From Oscillospiraceae bacterium (GTDB taxonomy: Bacteria > Bacillota > Clostridia > Oscillospirales > UBA929), in the NCBI GenBank assembly GCA_009782475.1, contig WRIZ01000009.1, positions 1 to 51,784 of the forward strand: a DNA stretch of 51,784 nt. Reading direction: 5' to 3'. Positions 17,158 to 25,924 of this stretch are shown here, in pieces (within the stretch, counting starts at the first letter, position 1; the number at the start of each line of letters is the position of its first letter). The notes under the pieces are model-generated. The model had not been told where the DNA came from. It did not search any database and saw nothing but the letters and a program-made list of their open reading frames with translations. Made by a program: the position numbers and the translations under genes.

Positions 17158-17544
17158 ATGGCTGTGGCCGTTGTCTCGGGCGCGTCCTGTATGTGTACCA
17201 TGGGGACGGCGCCGGGCGTTATCAACGCCACGTCCCAAGCCATCGTGCTGATCTGCGGCATCCCGGCGGCAACCATTACCGACGTTGCGCCCATGGCCAG
17301 CGTCATGCCGTGCGGATTATGCGTCTCTATGGCCAATCCGGCCACCGCTTCAGCCACCGCCGCAGCCCTCGGCGTCCTGACCCCGCAGCCCTGCGTCCCG
17401 GTTCCCGCAGGCGTTTGGATGGGCGGCCCGACCCCCCTCATCGGCGGCGCGCCCGGTTTGGCCAACGACGCCAAGCTCATCTGCTCCTACGGCGGAAGCA
17501 TCAGTATCACGATCCCCGGCCAAACGGCCGTAATATTTCAATAG
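17158..17544 (+). CDS. PAAR-like spike-tip protein (DUF4280)
   Basis: A 128-residue protein rich in Gly, Ala, Pro and Cys. The N-terminus VVSGASCMCTMGTAPG and the regular short beta turns fit the DUF4280 PAAR-like family, which forms the sharp tip on CIS spikes. Cysteines at about positions 11, 13, 33, 52, 56 and 79 could hold a metal at the tip. The ATG at 17158 follows AGAGGGGG at 17143-17150. In PVC-type systems the tip sits on the gp5-like spike encoded here at 27094. Confidence 0.8.
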   Translation: MAVAVVSGASCMCTMGTAPGVINATSQAIVLICGIPAATITDVAPMASVMPCGLCVSMANPATASATAAALGVLTPQPCVPVPAGVWMGGPTPLIGGAPGLANDAKLICSYGGSISITIPGQTAVIFQ

Positions 17545-17559
17545 TAAAGGAGAAACATT

Positions 17560-19257
17560 ATGCCAGAGTATCTTTCCCCGGGCGTGTATGTGGAAGAGTA
17601 CGACTCATCCCCCCGCGCCATCGAGGGCGTCGGCACCAGTACGGCGGGCTTTGTCGGCTTAGCCGTCAAAGGGCCGACCATCGGCGCCCCCCAACTGGTG
17701 ACCAGCTTCGCGGACTATCAGCGTCAATACGGCGGCCTCCTCCCCGAGTACACCCACGGCGAATACCGCTACATGCCGTACGCGGTCGAGCAGTTCTTTG
17801 TCAACGGCGGTACCCGCGCTTTCATCAGCCGGGTTATCCCCGAGGGCGCCAAGGCCGCCACGGCGGCGCAGGGTCCCTTGGTTCTCCGCGCGGCCGATGA
17901 AGGCAAGTGGGGGAACAAGATTGCCATCAGCTTCATCGCCACCAACAAGCAGAAAATGCAGATGCTGTCCGAGGAGTCGGAGTTGAGCTACATCGCCAAG
18001 TCGGTCGCCGGGTTCCGCGAGAACGACGTGGTGGAGTTCGCCGGTACGTACAATCGCATCGCTTCCATCCGCGACAACCTTGTCACCTTTGAAGAGGCGT
18101 TTTCCGCAAGCCCGGTGGACACCGCGCTGATCCCCAAGACATTGGTGTATTCCTCCGAAGCCGACGTCACCATCCGCTGCGGCGAGGCGGCGGAGACTTT
18201 CTCCGGCGTGACCTTCAACGAAGGCTCAAACAACTTCATCGGTAAAAAACTGGCCGCCAGTGCCATCGTCGCAGCCAACATCCAGCCCGGAACCGACGCT
18301 ATTGACAACCCGGTTTCGGTTATCTTCGGCGAAGGGGAACTCAAGGGTACGATCACCTTCGCGGGCGGCAGCGACGGCCCGATGGAAGCGGTCGCCGCCG
18401 ACACCTTCATCGGGATCGACCAGGGGCCGGGCCGCCGAACCGGCATTCAAGCCTTTTTGGAGTGCAATACCGTCTCCATCCTAGCCGTCCCGGGCGTGAC
18501 GATCCCCGAAGTGCTGGCCTCCCTTGTGGCCTACTGCGAACGGGAGAAAAATTGTTTCGCCATCTTTGACGTGCCGAAAGAAATGACCAAGACCAAGGAG
18601 ATCATCGACTACCGCAGTCTGGTGGACAGCACATACGCGGCCTTCTACCACCCCTGGGTGCAGATTCTCGACAGGGAGACCCGCAAACCCGGCTTTATCC
18701 CGCCCAGCGGTTCGGTGGCCGGCGTCTACTCCCGAACCGACGTGTCCCGCGGCGTACATAAAGCACCCGCCAATGAGACCGTCAGCTGCACCGGTCTCTC
18801 GATCAACTATACCGCCGGGGAGCAGGACATCCTCAACCCGGCCAGCGTCAACCTCATCCGGGCTTTGCCGGGTCAGGGAATCCGCGTTTGGGGTGCCCGG
18901 ACGGCCAGTTCCAACACCGCCTTTAAGTATGTTAACATCCGGCGTCTGTTCATTTTCGTCGAAGAGAGCATCAAGGCGGCGACCAACTGGGTTGTCTTCG
19001 AGCCGAACACCACCGCCCTCTGGGTGCGGGTGCAAATGACCATCTCAACCTTCCTCGAAAACCTCTTCCGTCAGGGAATGCTGGCCGGGGAATCGGCTGA
19101 TCAGGCCTTCTTTGTGGAAATCGGCCCCACCACCATGAGCCAGGACGACATTCTCAACGGCAGGCTGATCTGCAATATCGGCATCGCGCCCGCCCGCCCG
19201 GCCGAGTTCGTCATTTTCCGCCTCACGCAATTCACGGCCGAATCCGGCGGAGCGTAA
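17560..19257 (+). CDS. Contractile tail sheath protein
   Basis: A 565-residue sheath protein. The N-terminal LSPGVYVEEYDSSPRAIEGV with TAGFVG is a hallmark of Myoviridae/CIS sheaths (residues 4-32). The C-terminal sheath core (about 440-560) has GIRVWGARTASSN and VFEPNTTALWVRV, the strands that lock neighbouring subunits. Only one sheath gene is present, while Afp and PVC carry three, so the particle should have a uniform sheath. Good AAAGGAGA site; followed by the tube gene. Confidence 0.95.
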   Translation: MPEYLSPGVYVEEYDSSPRAIEGVGTSTAGFVGLAVKGPTIGAPQLVTSFADYQRQYGGLLPEYTHGEYRYMPYAVEQFFVNGGTRAFISRVIPEGAKAATAAQGPLVLRAADEGKWGNKIAISFIATNKQKMQMLSEESELSYIAKSVAGFRENDVVEFAGTYNRIASIRDNLVTFEEAFSASPVDTALIPKTLVYSSEADVTIRCGEAAETFSGVTFNEGSNNFIGKKLAASAIVAANIQPGTDAIDNPVSVIFGEGELKGTITFAGGSDGPMEAVAADTFIGIDQGPGRRTGIQAFLECNTVSILAVPGVTIPEVLASLVAYCEREKNCFAIFDVPKEMTKTKEIIDYRSLVDSTYAAFYHPWVQILDRETRKPGFIPPSGSVAGVYSRTDVSRGVHKAPANETVSCTGLSINYTAGEQDILNPASVNLIRALPGQGIRVWGARTASSNTAFKYVNIRRLFIFVEESIKAATNWVVFEPNTTALWVRVQMTISTFLENLFRQGMLAGESADQAFFVEIGPTTMSQDDILNGRLICNIGIAPARPAEFVIFRLTQFTAESGGA

Positions 19258-19317
19258 TTTCAATTGACAATTGATAATTAAGTATTTCATTAAACTAAGA
19301 AAAAGGAGCAAGGACAT

Positions 19318-19812
19318 ATGGCTACGTTAAACTCAGCGGGCATGTATTACCCCTTAACCAAAATGAACTTCTTCGTGTCCATCGAAGGCGTCGGACAGAT
19401 GGCGGCGTTCAACGAAGTGACCGGCATCGACGCCACGGTGGATGTGATTGAGTTCCGGCAGGGCAATGCCCACAGTCTCGCCCCTGTCAAGATTCAGGGT
19501 CTTGTCAAGCACGGCAACATCACCCTGAAAATGGGCTACACCCGCAATCAGGACTTCAAAAAGTGGGTTCTCGACTGCGTAGACGAACGCCGCAAAGAAA
19601 CCCCCCGCAAAAACGTCACCATCGAGCTGATCGACATCAGCGCGGGATCTCCCGACACAAAGGTGGACGCGGTAAAGGACAGTACCCTTACATGGATTTT
19701 CAAGGACGCGTGGGTCACCAAATACACAGGCCCCGATCTGAACGCCTCCACCAGCGAAGTGGCCATCGAGACGATTGAGATCGCTTACGAAGAGCTCACC
19801 ATCCCGAACTGA
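19318..19812 (+). CDS. Inner tube protein (Pvc1/Hcp-like, gp19 family)
   Basis: A 164-residue protein. The motif YPLTKMNFFVSIEGVG...FNEVTGID near the N-terminus and the ITLKMGYTRNQDFKKW segment are typical of phage T4 gp19-like CIS tube proteins. These stack as hexamers to form the lumen through which cargo passes. Start has an AAGGAG site 9 bp upstream. The 60-bp spacer before it is AT-rich and contains TTGACA without a convincing -10. Confidence 0.93.
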   Translation: MATLNSAGMYYPLTKMNFFVSIEGVGQMAAFNEVTGIDATVDVIEFRQGNAHSLAPVKIQGLVKHGNITLKMGYTRNQDFKKWVLDCVDERRKETPRKNVTIELIDISAGSPDTKVDAVKDSTLTWIFKDAWVTKYTGPDLNASTSEVAIETIEIAYEELTIPN

Positions 19813-19819
19813 TTGAGCG

Positions 19820-20182
19820 ATGACGACGATTTACGATTTTGAGCTGCCCAGAGGGTATGTAGACGCCGGGGGGACGGTTCACCGCAAAGGGAAGATGAGA
19901 CTGGCGACCGCGGGCGACGAGATTCAAGCCACGCGGGATCCGCGGGTGTTGGCCAACCCTTCGTATCTGACCATAGTGGTACTCTCGCGGGTGATTACCG
20001 AGATGGAGGGGATGGATTCAACCGTCCCCAACATCCTCGAAAAGTTTTTCACCGCCGATTTGGCCTTTTTGCAGGATATGTATCAGAAAATCAACAACAT
20101 CGAGCCGCCCGTCATGACGGTCGTCTGCCCCGACTGCGGCAAGTCCGTCCAAACGCCGATAAATTTTACGCGCGAGGGATAA
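19820..20182 (+). CDS. Tail assembly chaperone-like protein with zinc-ribbon end
   Basis: A 120-residue zero-frame product beginning MTTIYDFELPRGYVD. It has features of phage tail assembly proteins encoded after tube genes: a short beta start, then a helical block (about 50-100). The tail carries CPDCG, half of a zinc-ribbon. Near the 3' end lies A-AAT-TTT (20161-20167), a -1 slippery heptamer in the correct register. The downstream frame continues into a conserved domain with no start codon of its own. As in lambda gpG/gpGT, two products are therefore likely: 120 residues and about 186 residues. Confidence 0.75.
   Translation: MTTIYDFELPRGYVDAGGTVHRKGKMRLATAGDEIQATRDPRVLANPSYLTIVVLSRVITEMEGMDSTVPNILEKFFTADLAFLQDMYQKINNIEPPVMTVVCPDCGKSVQTPINFTREG
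20161..20167 (+). promoter_or_regulatory. Candidate -1 ribosomal frameshift site
   Basis: AAATTTT read as A-AAT-TTT in the frame of the upstream gene fits X-XXY-YYZ exactly. A shift of -1 here passes the TAA at 20180-20182 and enters the frame ending at 20379. A short AGGG/CCCT stem (20176-20179 region with about 20190) could form downstream. I see no strong pseudoknot or upstream stimulatory Shine-Dalgarno. Confidence 0.6.
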
Positions 20183-20379
20183 CGCTCTACCCTGAAACGG
20201 AACTTTACCGGGAAATGGGGTTTATTGCCTATTACTTCCACTGGAGTTCCGACGCTGTGGAGAATCTTTCCCACAACGAGCGCAGACGCTGGTGTCAGGA
20301 AATATCCGCCATCAACGCGAGCCTTAATCCCTCGGACAAAAAAGAGAAAAGTATCTTAGAATTGGGCAGAAAGCGGTAA
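20167..20379 (+). CDS. Frameshifted extension, DUF6760-like CIS protein
   Basis: About 70 residues in the -1 frame relative to the preceding gene, reaching TAA at 20377. It contains LYPETELYREMGFIAYYFHW and later HNERRRWCQEI. This matches a small helical protein usually found right after tail assembly genes in CIS loci (I recall the name DUF6760). No ATG, GTG or TTG precedes the conserved part: the first ATG (20213) falls inside it. It is most simply made as a fusion through the slippery site. An alternative is a rare start such as ATA at 20179. Confidence 0.7.
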   Translation, partial: YARGITLYPETELYREMGFIAYYFHWSSDAVENLSHNERRRWCQEISAINASLNPSDKKEKSILELGRKR

Positions 20380-20487
20380 AAGAGCTGCCGAGCAGCCCGC
20401 AGGCTCCGAAAAGGGGGGATTCACTTCCCCTGTTTTGAGCCGTGAGGCGGGCGTCGGGAGGCGCGACACAGATGGGGGTGAACGTCC

Positions 20488-21816
20488 GTGGCCTTTGACA
20501 ATTTTTTTGTATCGAACCAAGGAAGCAACCCGCTTGCCGGGTTTAACTTTATCGTGCGGGTAGAGCTTATCACGGACGTCCCCTGCAAGTCGGTGCGCGC
20601 TTTTGCGCGGGAACTGGAATACGACCTCATCCAAGAGGGCGGCCTGAACGACTATGTCCATATGCGCCGGAAGCCGATCACCAAACCGTTCACTCTTGAG
20701 ATCGAACGCTACTGCGGCGTCGATTTTTTCGACCCCTTTCCCCTCGGCGCCGACCTCGCCCTCCCCCTTCTGCTTCTAGTCAACCGGACGGCCGGCCCCC
20801 TCGCCGTCCCCGGACGCACCTATATCTTCACCGGCTGCACCGTGATGAAAAAAACTTATGGGGAGCTAAACGGCGCGCAGTCCGGCTTGCTGACCGACAC
20901 CATCACCCTGGCCTACCGTGAGCTGCTGGTGGTCACAACCCCGATGCTGGGCGCCATCAGCGAAGCCATCGCGGGTCAAACGAACTACAGCGGGACATGG
21001 TCGTCCAAGCACGGAGACGACTATAAGGCAAAATACGACGACTTCAAAACGGCGAAGGAAGCGCGGGACGCGGAGGAAGCGGGCTGGAAAGAGCTCGGCG
21101 GGAAATTTTCCGGCGAAGCCAAGGACAAAGCCGCGGCGGAGAAAGCGGCCAGAGAGAAAGCGCAAAAAGAGAGGGAGGCCGCCGCCCAAGCCCAAGCCAA
21201 GGCTCAAAAGGCGGAACAGGATAAAAAAGACAAGGAATTTCTGAAGGAAGAGGAACGCAAGAAGAAAGAAGAGGAAGCCCGTAAAGAGGCCGGAACCAAC
21301 GAGCGCTTTGCCGACGAAGCCAAGCTGGCGGCCGAAACCCATAAGAAGACGGAAGCTGTCGAAGCCAAGGCGCGGGAAGCTGCTTCTAAAAACATGACCG
21401 ACTTTAAGGATAAGATGTCCAAGCAGGCAGACGAGTTTAAGAAGGCGAACGAAGAAATCGAGGAAGCCCGGCAGAAGAAGGAAGCCGAAATCGCCGAGAA
21501 AATCAAGGACGAACAGGAAGCCGCCGACGCCTACATGGAAGCCCTCAAAGAATTTGAAGCCGCGCGGGACGCCTTAGAGGAAGAAAACAAAGCGGCCATG
21601 GACAAAATCACCGAGGACTACAACAAAGAGGCCGCCAAAATCGAGAGCGACCGCGCCGCCGCGCTGGATGAGGTCAAAAAAGAGACGGAAGAGAAGCGCG
21701 AAGAGATTGCCGAGAAGTACAGCAAGAAAGAAGACGACCCCGGTGAAGAGAACGAAAAACCCGATGAAGCGGACGAGGAACCAAGTGGAGGAATAACCGA
21801 TGCTGACGCTCCATGA
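20488..21816 (+). CDS. Second tube protein (Pvc5-like) with long coiled-coil tail
   Basis: A 442-residue protein from GTG 20488 (GGGGGTG upstream). Residues 1-165 are a gp19-like tube domain: GFNFIVRVELITDVPCKSVRAF, then a late DTITLAYRELLVVT. From about 185 to 420 the sequence is almost pure Lys/Glu/Ala coiled coil with heptad-like spacing, ending in an acidic Pro-rich tail. Pvc5-type proteins normally have the tube domain only. The extension may cap, plug or line the tube base, or act as a ruler. The 3' end overlaps the next gene by 17 bp. The 108-bp gap upstream (20380-20487) holds no gene that I can see. Confidence 0.8.
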   Translation: MAFDNFFVSNQGSNPLAGFNFIVRVELITDVPCKSVRAFARELEYDLIQEGGLNDYVHMRRKPITKPFTLEIERYCGVDFFDPFPLGADLALPLLLLVNRTAGPLAVPGRTYIFTGCTVMKKTYGELNGAQSGLLTDTITLAYRELLVVTTPMLGAISEAIAGQTNYSGTWSSKHGDDYKAKYDDFKTAKEARDAEEAGWKELGGKFSGEAKDKAAAEKAAREKAQKEREAAAQAQAKAQKAEQDKKDKEFLKEEERKKKEEEARKEAGTNERFADEAKLAAETHKKTEAVEAKAREAASKNMTDFKDKMSKQADEFKKANEEIEEARQKKEAEIAEKIKDEQEAADAYMEALKEFEAARDALEEENKAAMDKITEDYNKEAAKIESDRAAALDEVKKETEEKREEIAEKYSKKEDDPGEENEKPDEADEEPSGGITDADAP

Positions 21817-24382
21817 GCCGATGAAGCTCACCGCCGAACCCGGGATCCTATCACTCTCCGACGCCTTTGGGGAACGGCTTATGTCGTCGTATGACATCAT
21901 GACGGCGCAAATAACCCCCAAAGAGCTTCTCCATCTGCTGACCAACCCGCCTGAAATGCCGCTGATCGACGGCGGGCAGAGCAATCTCTCCGTCGAAAAC
22001 CGCTTTTCAACCCGTCAGGACATCCTCTTGTCTGTCGTCAACAACATCGTCAACCGGGTTCTGTCGGAGGAACACGGGCATCTCACCTATCAAGACCGGG
22101 TCTACATCGAAACAACCTTGAATAAGCTGGGAATCACCGACGTCCGCGCCTTTATGACCCAAGTCAGGGCCATGAGGGAGGAGCATAAAAGCCTCTTCCG
22201 CCTGCAAACCCTCTATCAGCAGCATTTTCAAACGATTAAGGCCGCCGCCGCGGCTCAAGACCTTCCCGCCCCGGTTCCCGCGGACGGAAAGAGTGGGGAA
22301 AAGCCCCCGCCCCCCGCCCAAGAGCGCAGATTGTATCTCCATGAGCGGATTTACGAACGGCTGAAAACCGCCGAAATCTACCGCGAAGTATATCGGCATA
22401 TGTCCAACACCGCGGCGTCCCGCGCCGTAATCGAGCGAAACGAGCTGCTGACGGCGGAACAATTCCGCGTCTCCCGGCTGCTCACCCTGCACGAGACGCG
22501 GCGGGAGCTTGCCCCGGTGGAGGGCGAGCAGCTTGTATTCCTCCGCAACCTCTTTGAAAGCGGGGAGTTGCTGCCGCCGCCGGAAACCGAGCGGCAGGTC
22601 GTCGAACAAGTCTCCGCCGCCGCGCTGGTGAATACCGTGACCGCAACCCTGATCAGCCGGACGGAAACTCTTTTGCGCGGGGACGGTCTTTGGCTGGATC
22701 TCAGCCGGGCCGTCAGCCAAACGGCGGAGAACACCCTGTCCCGTTTTATCTCCTTCCACGAGGAAAAGCAGACCATCCTGAACGAACAGCACCGCGACCA
22801 TTCCCGGCGTCTCTCCCTGATAAATATGGAAAGCGGCGTCCTTGAAAAACTTTTCCTGTCCGGCGATCGCGTTTTGTCCGAGCGGGAGAGGGACTCCCTC
22901 GTGTTTTCGCATCGGGAGACACGCGCCGAACCCGGGGAGAGCCAACTGCCGGTCACGCCGGCCGCCCTTTCGGTCATACGCGAGCTGCGGGATGTGCGGC
23001 ATGTGCAGAATGTCTTGTCGGTACTTGAGGACGCCGCCGTAAGCCGTGAAGCCGAACGAACGGTCTTCGTGCCGCCGCCCCGGGACGGGACGGTTTCCCG
23101 ATCCGGGGTTTGGCAAACAGCCGTCCGAAACGAGAGTCTGCATACCCAAGAGACAGTCAGTCTCCAAGCGATAGAGGGCGATACAAACATTCAAACGGCG
23201 GCAAGCGAAACCCTGATCCATCGAACCGAACCCGCGGCGTCCGTCTTGCCGGAGACAACCGAAACGGAGAGCAAAGAAACCGTTACCGAGAAGACGGCGG
23301 TATCCGAAAAAACAACGCGTACCGACCGTTATGACCGGGAGAGCAGCTTGATCAGCAAGACCCTGACATCCTTCTCCGAAACCACCCGTCTCCACCCGGC
23401 GGGAGACGCCTCCGTGACGGAGCGGGCGACCGTCCGTGAAACCGTTCAAAGCGCGCCCAAGGTTTTCAAGGCGGAACACACCGCTCTTGAGACGGAGCGG
23501 GAAACCCTGACGGCGGAACACGCCGTGAGCGAGACCATCCTGCGGGAGAAGCTGACCGAGATTGATCGGCAAAACCGGGAGCGGATTGAGCAAGTCCGCG
23601 ATGAAGTGTTGGCGGCTCAGCCCGCCGAAGTCAAGCCGCCGCGAGCCGACCGAAAGCGGATGATCCGGGACGCGCTGCGCGCCATAGACGCGCCCGAGCA
23701 GGTTCTTTTAGAAGCGATGACCGCCGTACCCACCGAACACCGTCCCGGGGCGGACGGCAAGCCGGACGCGGGGCTGGAAGCGGTTTTGACCCGGGCGGAC
23801 GAAACGACCCGGCAGATTTTTGAGGCCGTGCGGATCTACGAGCGCAATCCCGAGGAGGCGATCCTGCTGGGGTTGCTGAAGCCGGGAGAGACGGCGGTTC
23901 TCAACGCCGAATCGGTTTTGGCCGGGCAGGCGGCTGAAACGGACAGTTTCACCCCCGCGGACTTGGACTGGTTGGAGCCAAACGCTCCCAACCGAACGGT
24001 GCGGGACGCGATCGAACCGCTGTTCGGTTCAAGCGGGGTAACCCCGATCTTGGGCTTTGGCGGCTGGGATGCCGGGGCGGTGAGTTTGGTTCATAAAAGC
24101 ACGCAGACACAGAATATCGAAGAATGGCAGGAACTCTTGGAAACGGCCAAACGAAGCGTGCAGCCGTCGATCCGCGAGACGGTCGTCGAGAAGACGGAGA
24201 ACCGATTCGCGCAGACGCAGGTCAGCCAAGTCACCCAGGAGGTTCGCGCCAAATCAAACGAGGAGATCACCGAGCTGGTCAACAAAACCTTGTCCCGCCA
24301 AATCGGTTTTATATCAGACAGGGTATATACACAGCTTGAAAAACGGCTGCAAGGCGAACGCGCCAGAAGAGGACGATCGTGA
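21800..24382 (+). CDS. Large helical protein in the Pvc6/tape-measure slot
   Basis: An 860-residue protein; GGAGG at 21787-21791 sets the ATG at 21800, overlapping the previous gene. It is hydrophilic and mostly helical: an ordered N-terminal region (about 60-130, TYQDRVYIETTLNKLGI), then long Glu/Arg/Thr-rich repeats around VERTV/TETE motifs, and a C-terminal coil (about 780-860). No signal peptide, membrane helix or enzyme motif. No other gene in the window looks like a tape-measure protein (Pvc14), so it is the best candidate. No homology recognised; this is from position, length and helix content. Confidence 0.55.
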   Translation: MLTLHEPMKLTAEPGILSLSDAFGERLMSSYDIMTAQITPKELLHLLTNPPEMPLIDGGQSNLSVENRFSTRQDILLSVVNNIVNRVLSEEHGHLTYQDRVYIETTLNKLGITDVRAFMTQVRAMREEHKSLFRLQTLYQQHFQTIKAAAAAQDLPAPVPADGKSGEKPPPPAQERRLYLHERIYERLKTAEIYREVYRHMSNTAASRAVIERNELLTAEQFRVSRLLTLHETRRELAPVEGEQLVFLRNLFESGELLPPPETERQVVEQVSAAALVNTVTATLISRTETLLRGDGLWLDLSRAVSQTAENTLSRFISFHEEKQTILNEQHRDHSRRLSLINMESGVLEKLFLSGDRVLSERERDSLVFSHRETRAEPGESQLPVTPAALSVIRELRDVRHVQNVLSVLEDAAVSREAERTVFVPPPRDGTVSRSGVWQTAVRNESLHTQETVSLQAIEGDTNIQTAASETLIHRTEPAASVLPETTETESKETVTEKTAVSEKTTRTDRYDRESSLISKTLTSFSETTRLHPAGDASVTERATVRETVQSAPKVFKAEHTALETERETLTAEHAVSETILREKLTEIDRQNRERIEQVRDEVLAAQPAEVKPPRADRKRMIRDALRAIDAPEQVLLEAMTAVPTEHRPGADGKPDAGLEAVLTRADETTRQIFEAVRIYERNPEEAILLGLLKPGETAVLNAESVLAGQAAETDSFTPADLDWLEPNAPNRTVRDAIEPLFGSSGVTPILGFGGWDAGAVSLVHKSTQTQNIEEWQELLETAKRSVQPSIRETVVEKTENRFAQTQVSQVTQEVRAKSNEEITELVNKTLSRQIGFISDRVYTQLEKRLQGERARRGRS

Positions 24383-24406
24383 AATGTGGGAGAGGAGGGA
24401 CTGTAA

Positions 24407-25129
24407 ATGAGCGTTGTCGGCAATTTGCTGGGCAACATCGAGTCCGCGTACGTCACCGTACACGACTTCCGGGCGGCGGGAACAATGCCCGACCTCTCTG
24501 TCGCCAACATCGCTCACGCGCTGGACGGCAAGCCTCCCCTGCCCGACCTCAAAGGCGCGGTCAAGAAAAATTTTCGGGTGCAGTTCAACCCCTCCGAAAT
24601 ACAGCTCAACACGGCGACCGAGCAGTATTCCAAGATGGACGCCCAAAACAAGGCACTGGTGGACAAAAACGTCATCCCCTCCGCCGCCGAGCTTACCACC
24701 GCCCTGTATTTTGACCATATGGTCGTGGCGGACTCCTTCATGATGGATAAACCCATGCTGGGGCTGTCGGTCAGCAGCGTCACCAACATCGCCATGTCGG
24801 TTCTCGGCGGCGTCAAGGATCATTCGGTGCAGAAGGAGGTGGAGGGATTTATCGCGGCCATCCAAAACCCGCTGACCCGGACGGTGACCTTCCACTGGAC
24901 GGATTTTACCTTCACCGGGAGTTTGAGCAGCGTGGACGCCCAGTACACCATGTTTTCCAACTTAGGCCGCCCGGTTCGCGCCAAGGTGACCATCCGCATC
25001 CGCCAGCAGATGTCAAAATCGACGCTGGACTGCTGGGAAGCCGATTTTGAAAAAGCGTTTAAGGGAACCGCCACCAATTTGGTGCGGACAGAGCAAAAGT
25101 TTGGGAATTTACTGAATATTGGGTTATAG
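24407..25129 (+). CDS. Pvc7-like baseplate adaptor without LysM (copy 1)
   Basis: A 240-residue protein with a strong AGAGGAGGGA site. VQFNPSEIQLNTATEQYSK, then a beta core ending FHWTDFTFTGSL and YTMFSNLGRPVRAKVTIRI, matches the CIS tube/LysM protein family that joins tube to spike. Usual members carry a C-terminal LysM domain; here the protein stops after a short helix and the tail GNLLNIGL. A paralog follows 11 bp later. Confidence 0.8.
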   Translation: MSVVGNLLGNIESAYVTVHDFRAAGTMPDLSVANIAHALDGKPPLPDLKGAVKKNFRVQFNPSEIQLNTATEQYSKMDAQNKALVDKNVIPSAAELTTALYFDHMVVADSFMMDKPMLGLSVSSVTNIAMSVLGGVKDHSVQKEVEGFIAAIQNPLTRTVTFHWTDFTFTGSLSSVDAQYTMFSNLGRPVRAKVTIRIRQQMSKSTLDCWEADFEKAFKGTATNLVRTEQKFGNLLNIGL

Positions 25130-25140
25130 GGGGCGTTACC

Positions 25141-25908
25141 GTGGATAAGTTGGCGAATTTGGCGTCCAGCGTTTTGGGCAATCCCAGGAAGGCGTTTTTG
25201 GTCATCCATAAGGATCCGCCGAGGGAGGTCAGCCCGGAAAAGATCGTTGAACAGACCGAGATGGTTCTGACGATGCTCAATGCCGGAGGCGGGATCGCCG
25301 CGGGCGCCCTGGGCGGACTGGTGTCGGCTCACGTTTTGCAGGTGCAGTACAACCCCTCGTCGCTCACCTTCCGGGCCAACGCCTCCGAGCGGGCGGTTCA
25401 AACCCTGCTGCAGTATGGGGACAACAACATGCCCACCCAAATCACCCATCCCCCCTCCATCACCATGTCGGTCGAGCTGATCTTCGACGCGGTCAACGTC
25501 AAGGACTGCTTCACCGCCGATAAGCTGGAGATTTTTTCGGTCAGCGGCGTTGTCTCCAGCCTGGCCAAGCTGATTCGGGATCCGTACACCGTGCAGCCGC
25601 AGACCAACGGCCTGCTGGCTTTGGGGATGCTGAGCAAGTACCGGAGGCTGACCTTTCACTGGTCGGATACCACCTTCAGCGGCGAGGTCAGCGAGACACA
25701 GGCGCGGTATACCATGTTCAGCGTCGCCGGACGGCCGGTGCGGAGTACGGTTCAGCTCCAAATACGCCAGCAGCTGGAGAACAAAAACGAAAAACAACGC
25801 TGGAACGATAAATTCGACAAATGCTTCGGCAACGAGAGCTTTGCCGGCGATTCCGGCCGGATCAGTAAAAATCAGATGGTAGGGAACCTATTGAATCTAG
25901 GCTTCTAG
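25141..25908 (+). CDS. Pvc7-like baseplate adaptor without LysM (copy 2)
   Basis: A 255-residue paralog of the preceding protein from GTG 25141. It shares VQYNPSSLTFRANASE, FHWSDTTFSGEV, YTMFSVAGRPVRSTVQLQI and the tail GNLLNLGF. The strong divergence suggests an old duplication with separate roles, perhaps two stacked adaptor rings between tube and hub. Again there is no LysM domain, which might mean it need not bind peptidoglycan. Confidence 0.8.
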   Translation: MDKLANLASSVLGNPRKAFLVIHKDPPREVSPEKIVEQTEMVLTMLNAGGGIAAGALGGLVSAHVLQVQYNPSSLTFRANASERAVQTLLQYGDNNMPTQITHPPSITMSVELIFDAVNVKDCFTADKLEIFSVSGVVSSLAKLIRDPYTVQPQTNGLLALGMLSKYRRLTFHWSDTTFSGEVSETQARYTMFSVAGRPVRSTVQLQIRQQLENKNEKQRWNDKFDKCFGNESFAGDSGRISKNQMVGNLLNLGF

Positions 25909-25924
25909 CGGGAGGGCGCGAACG

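Noticed and set aside
22007-23593. 528-codon minus-strand open frame opposite the 860-residue protein
   Set aside because: No start signal; the plus-strand frame is tightly packed with its neighbours and has ribosome sites.
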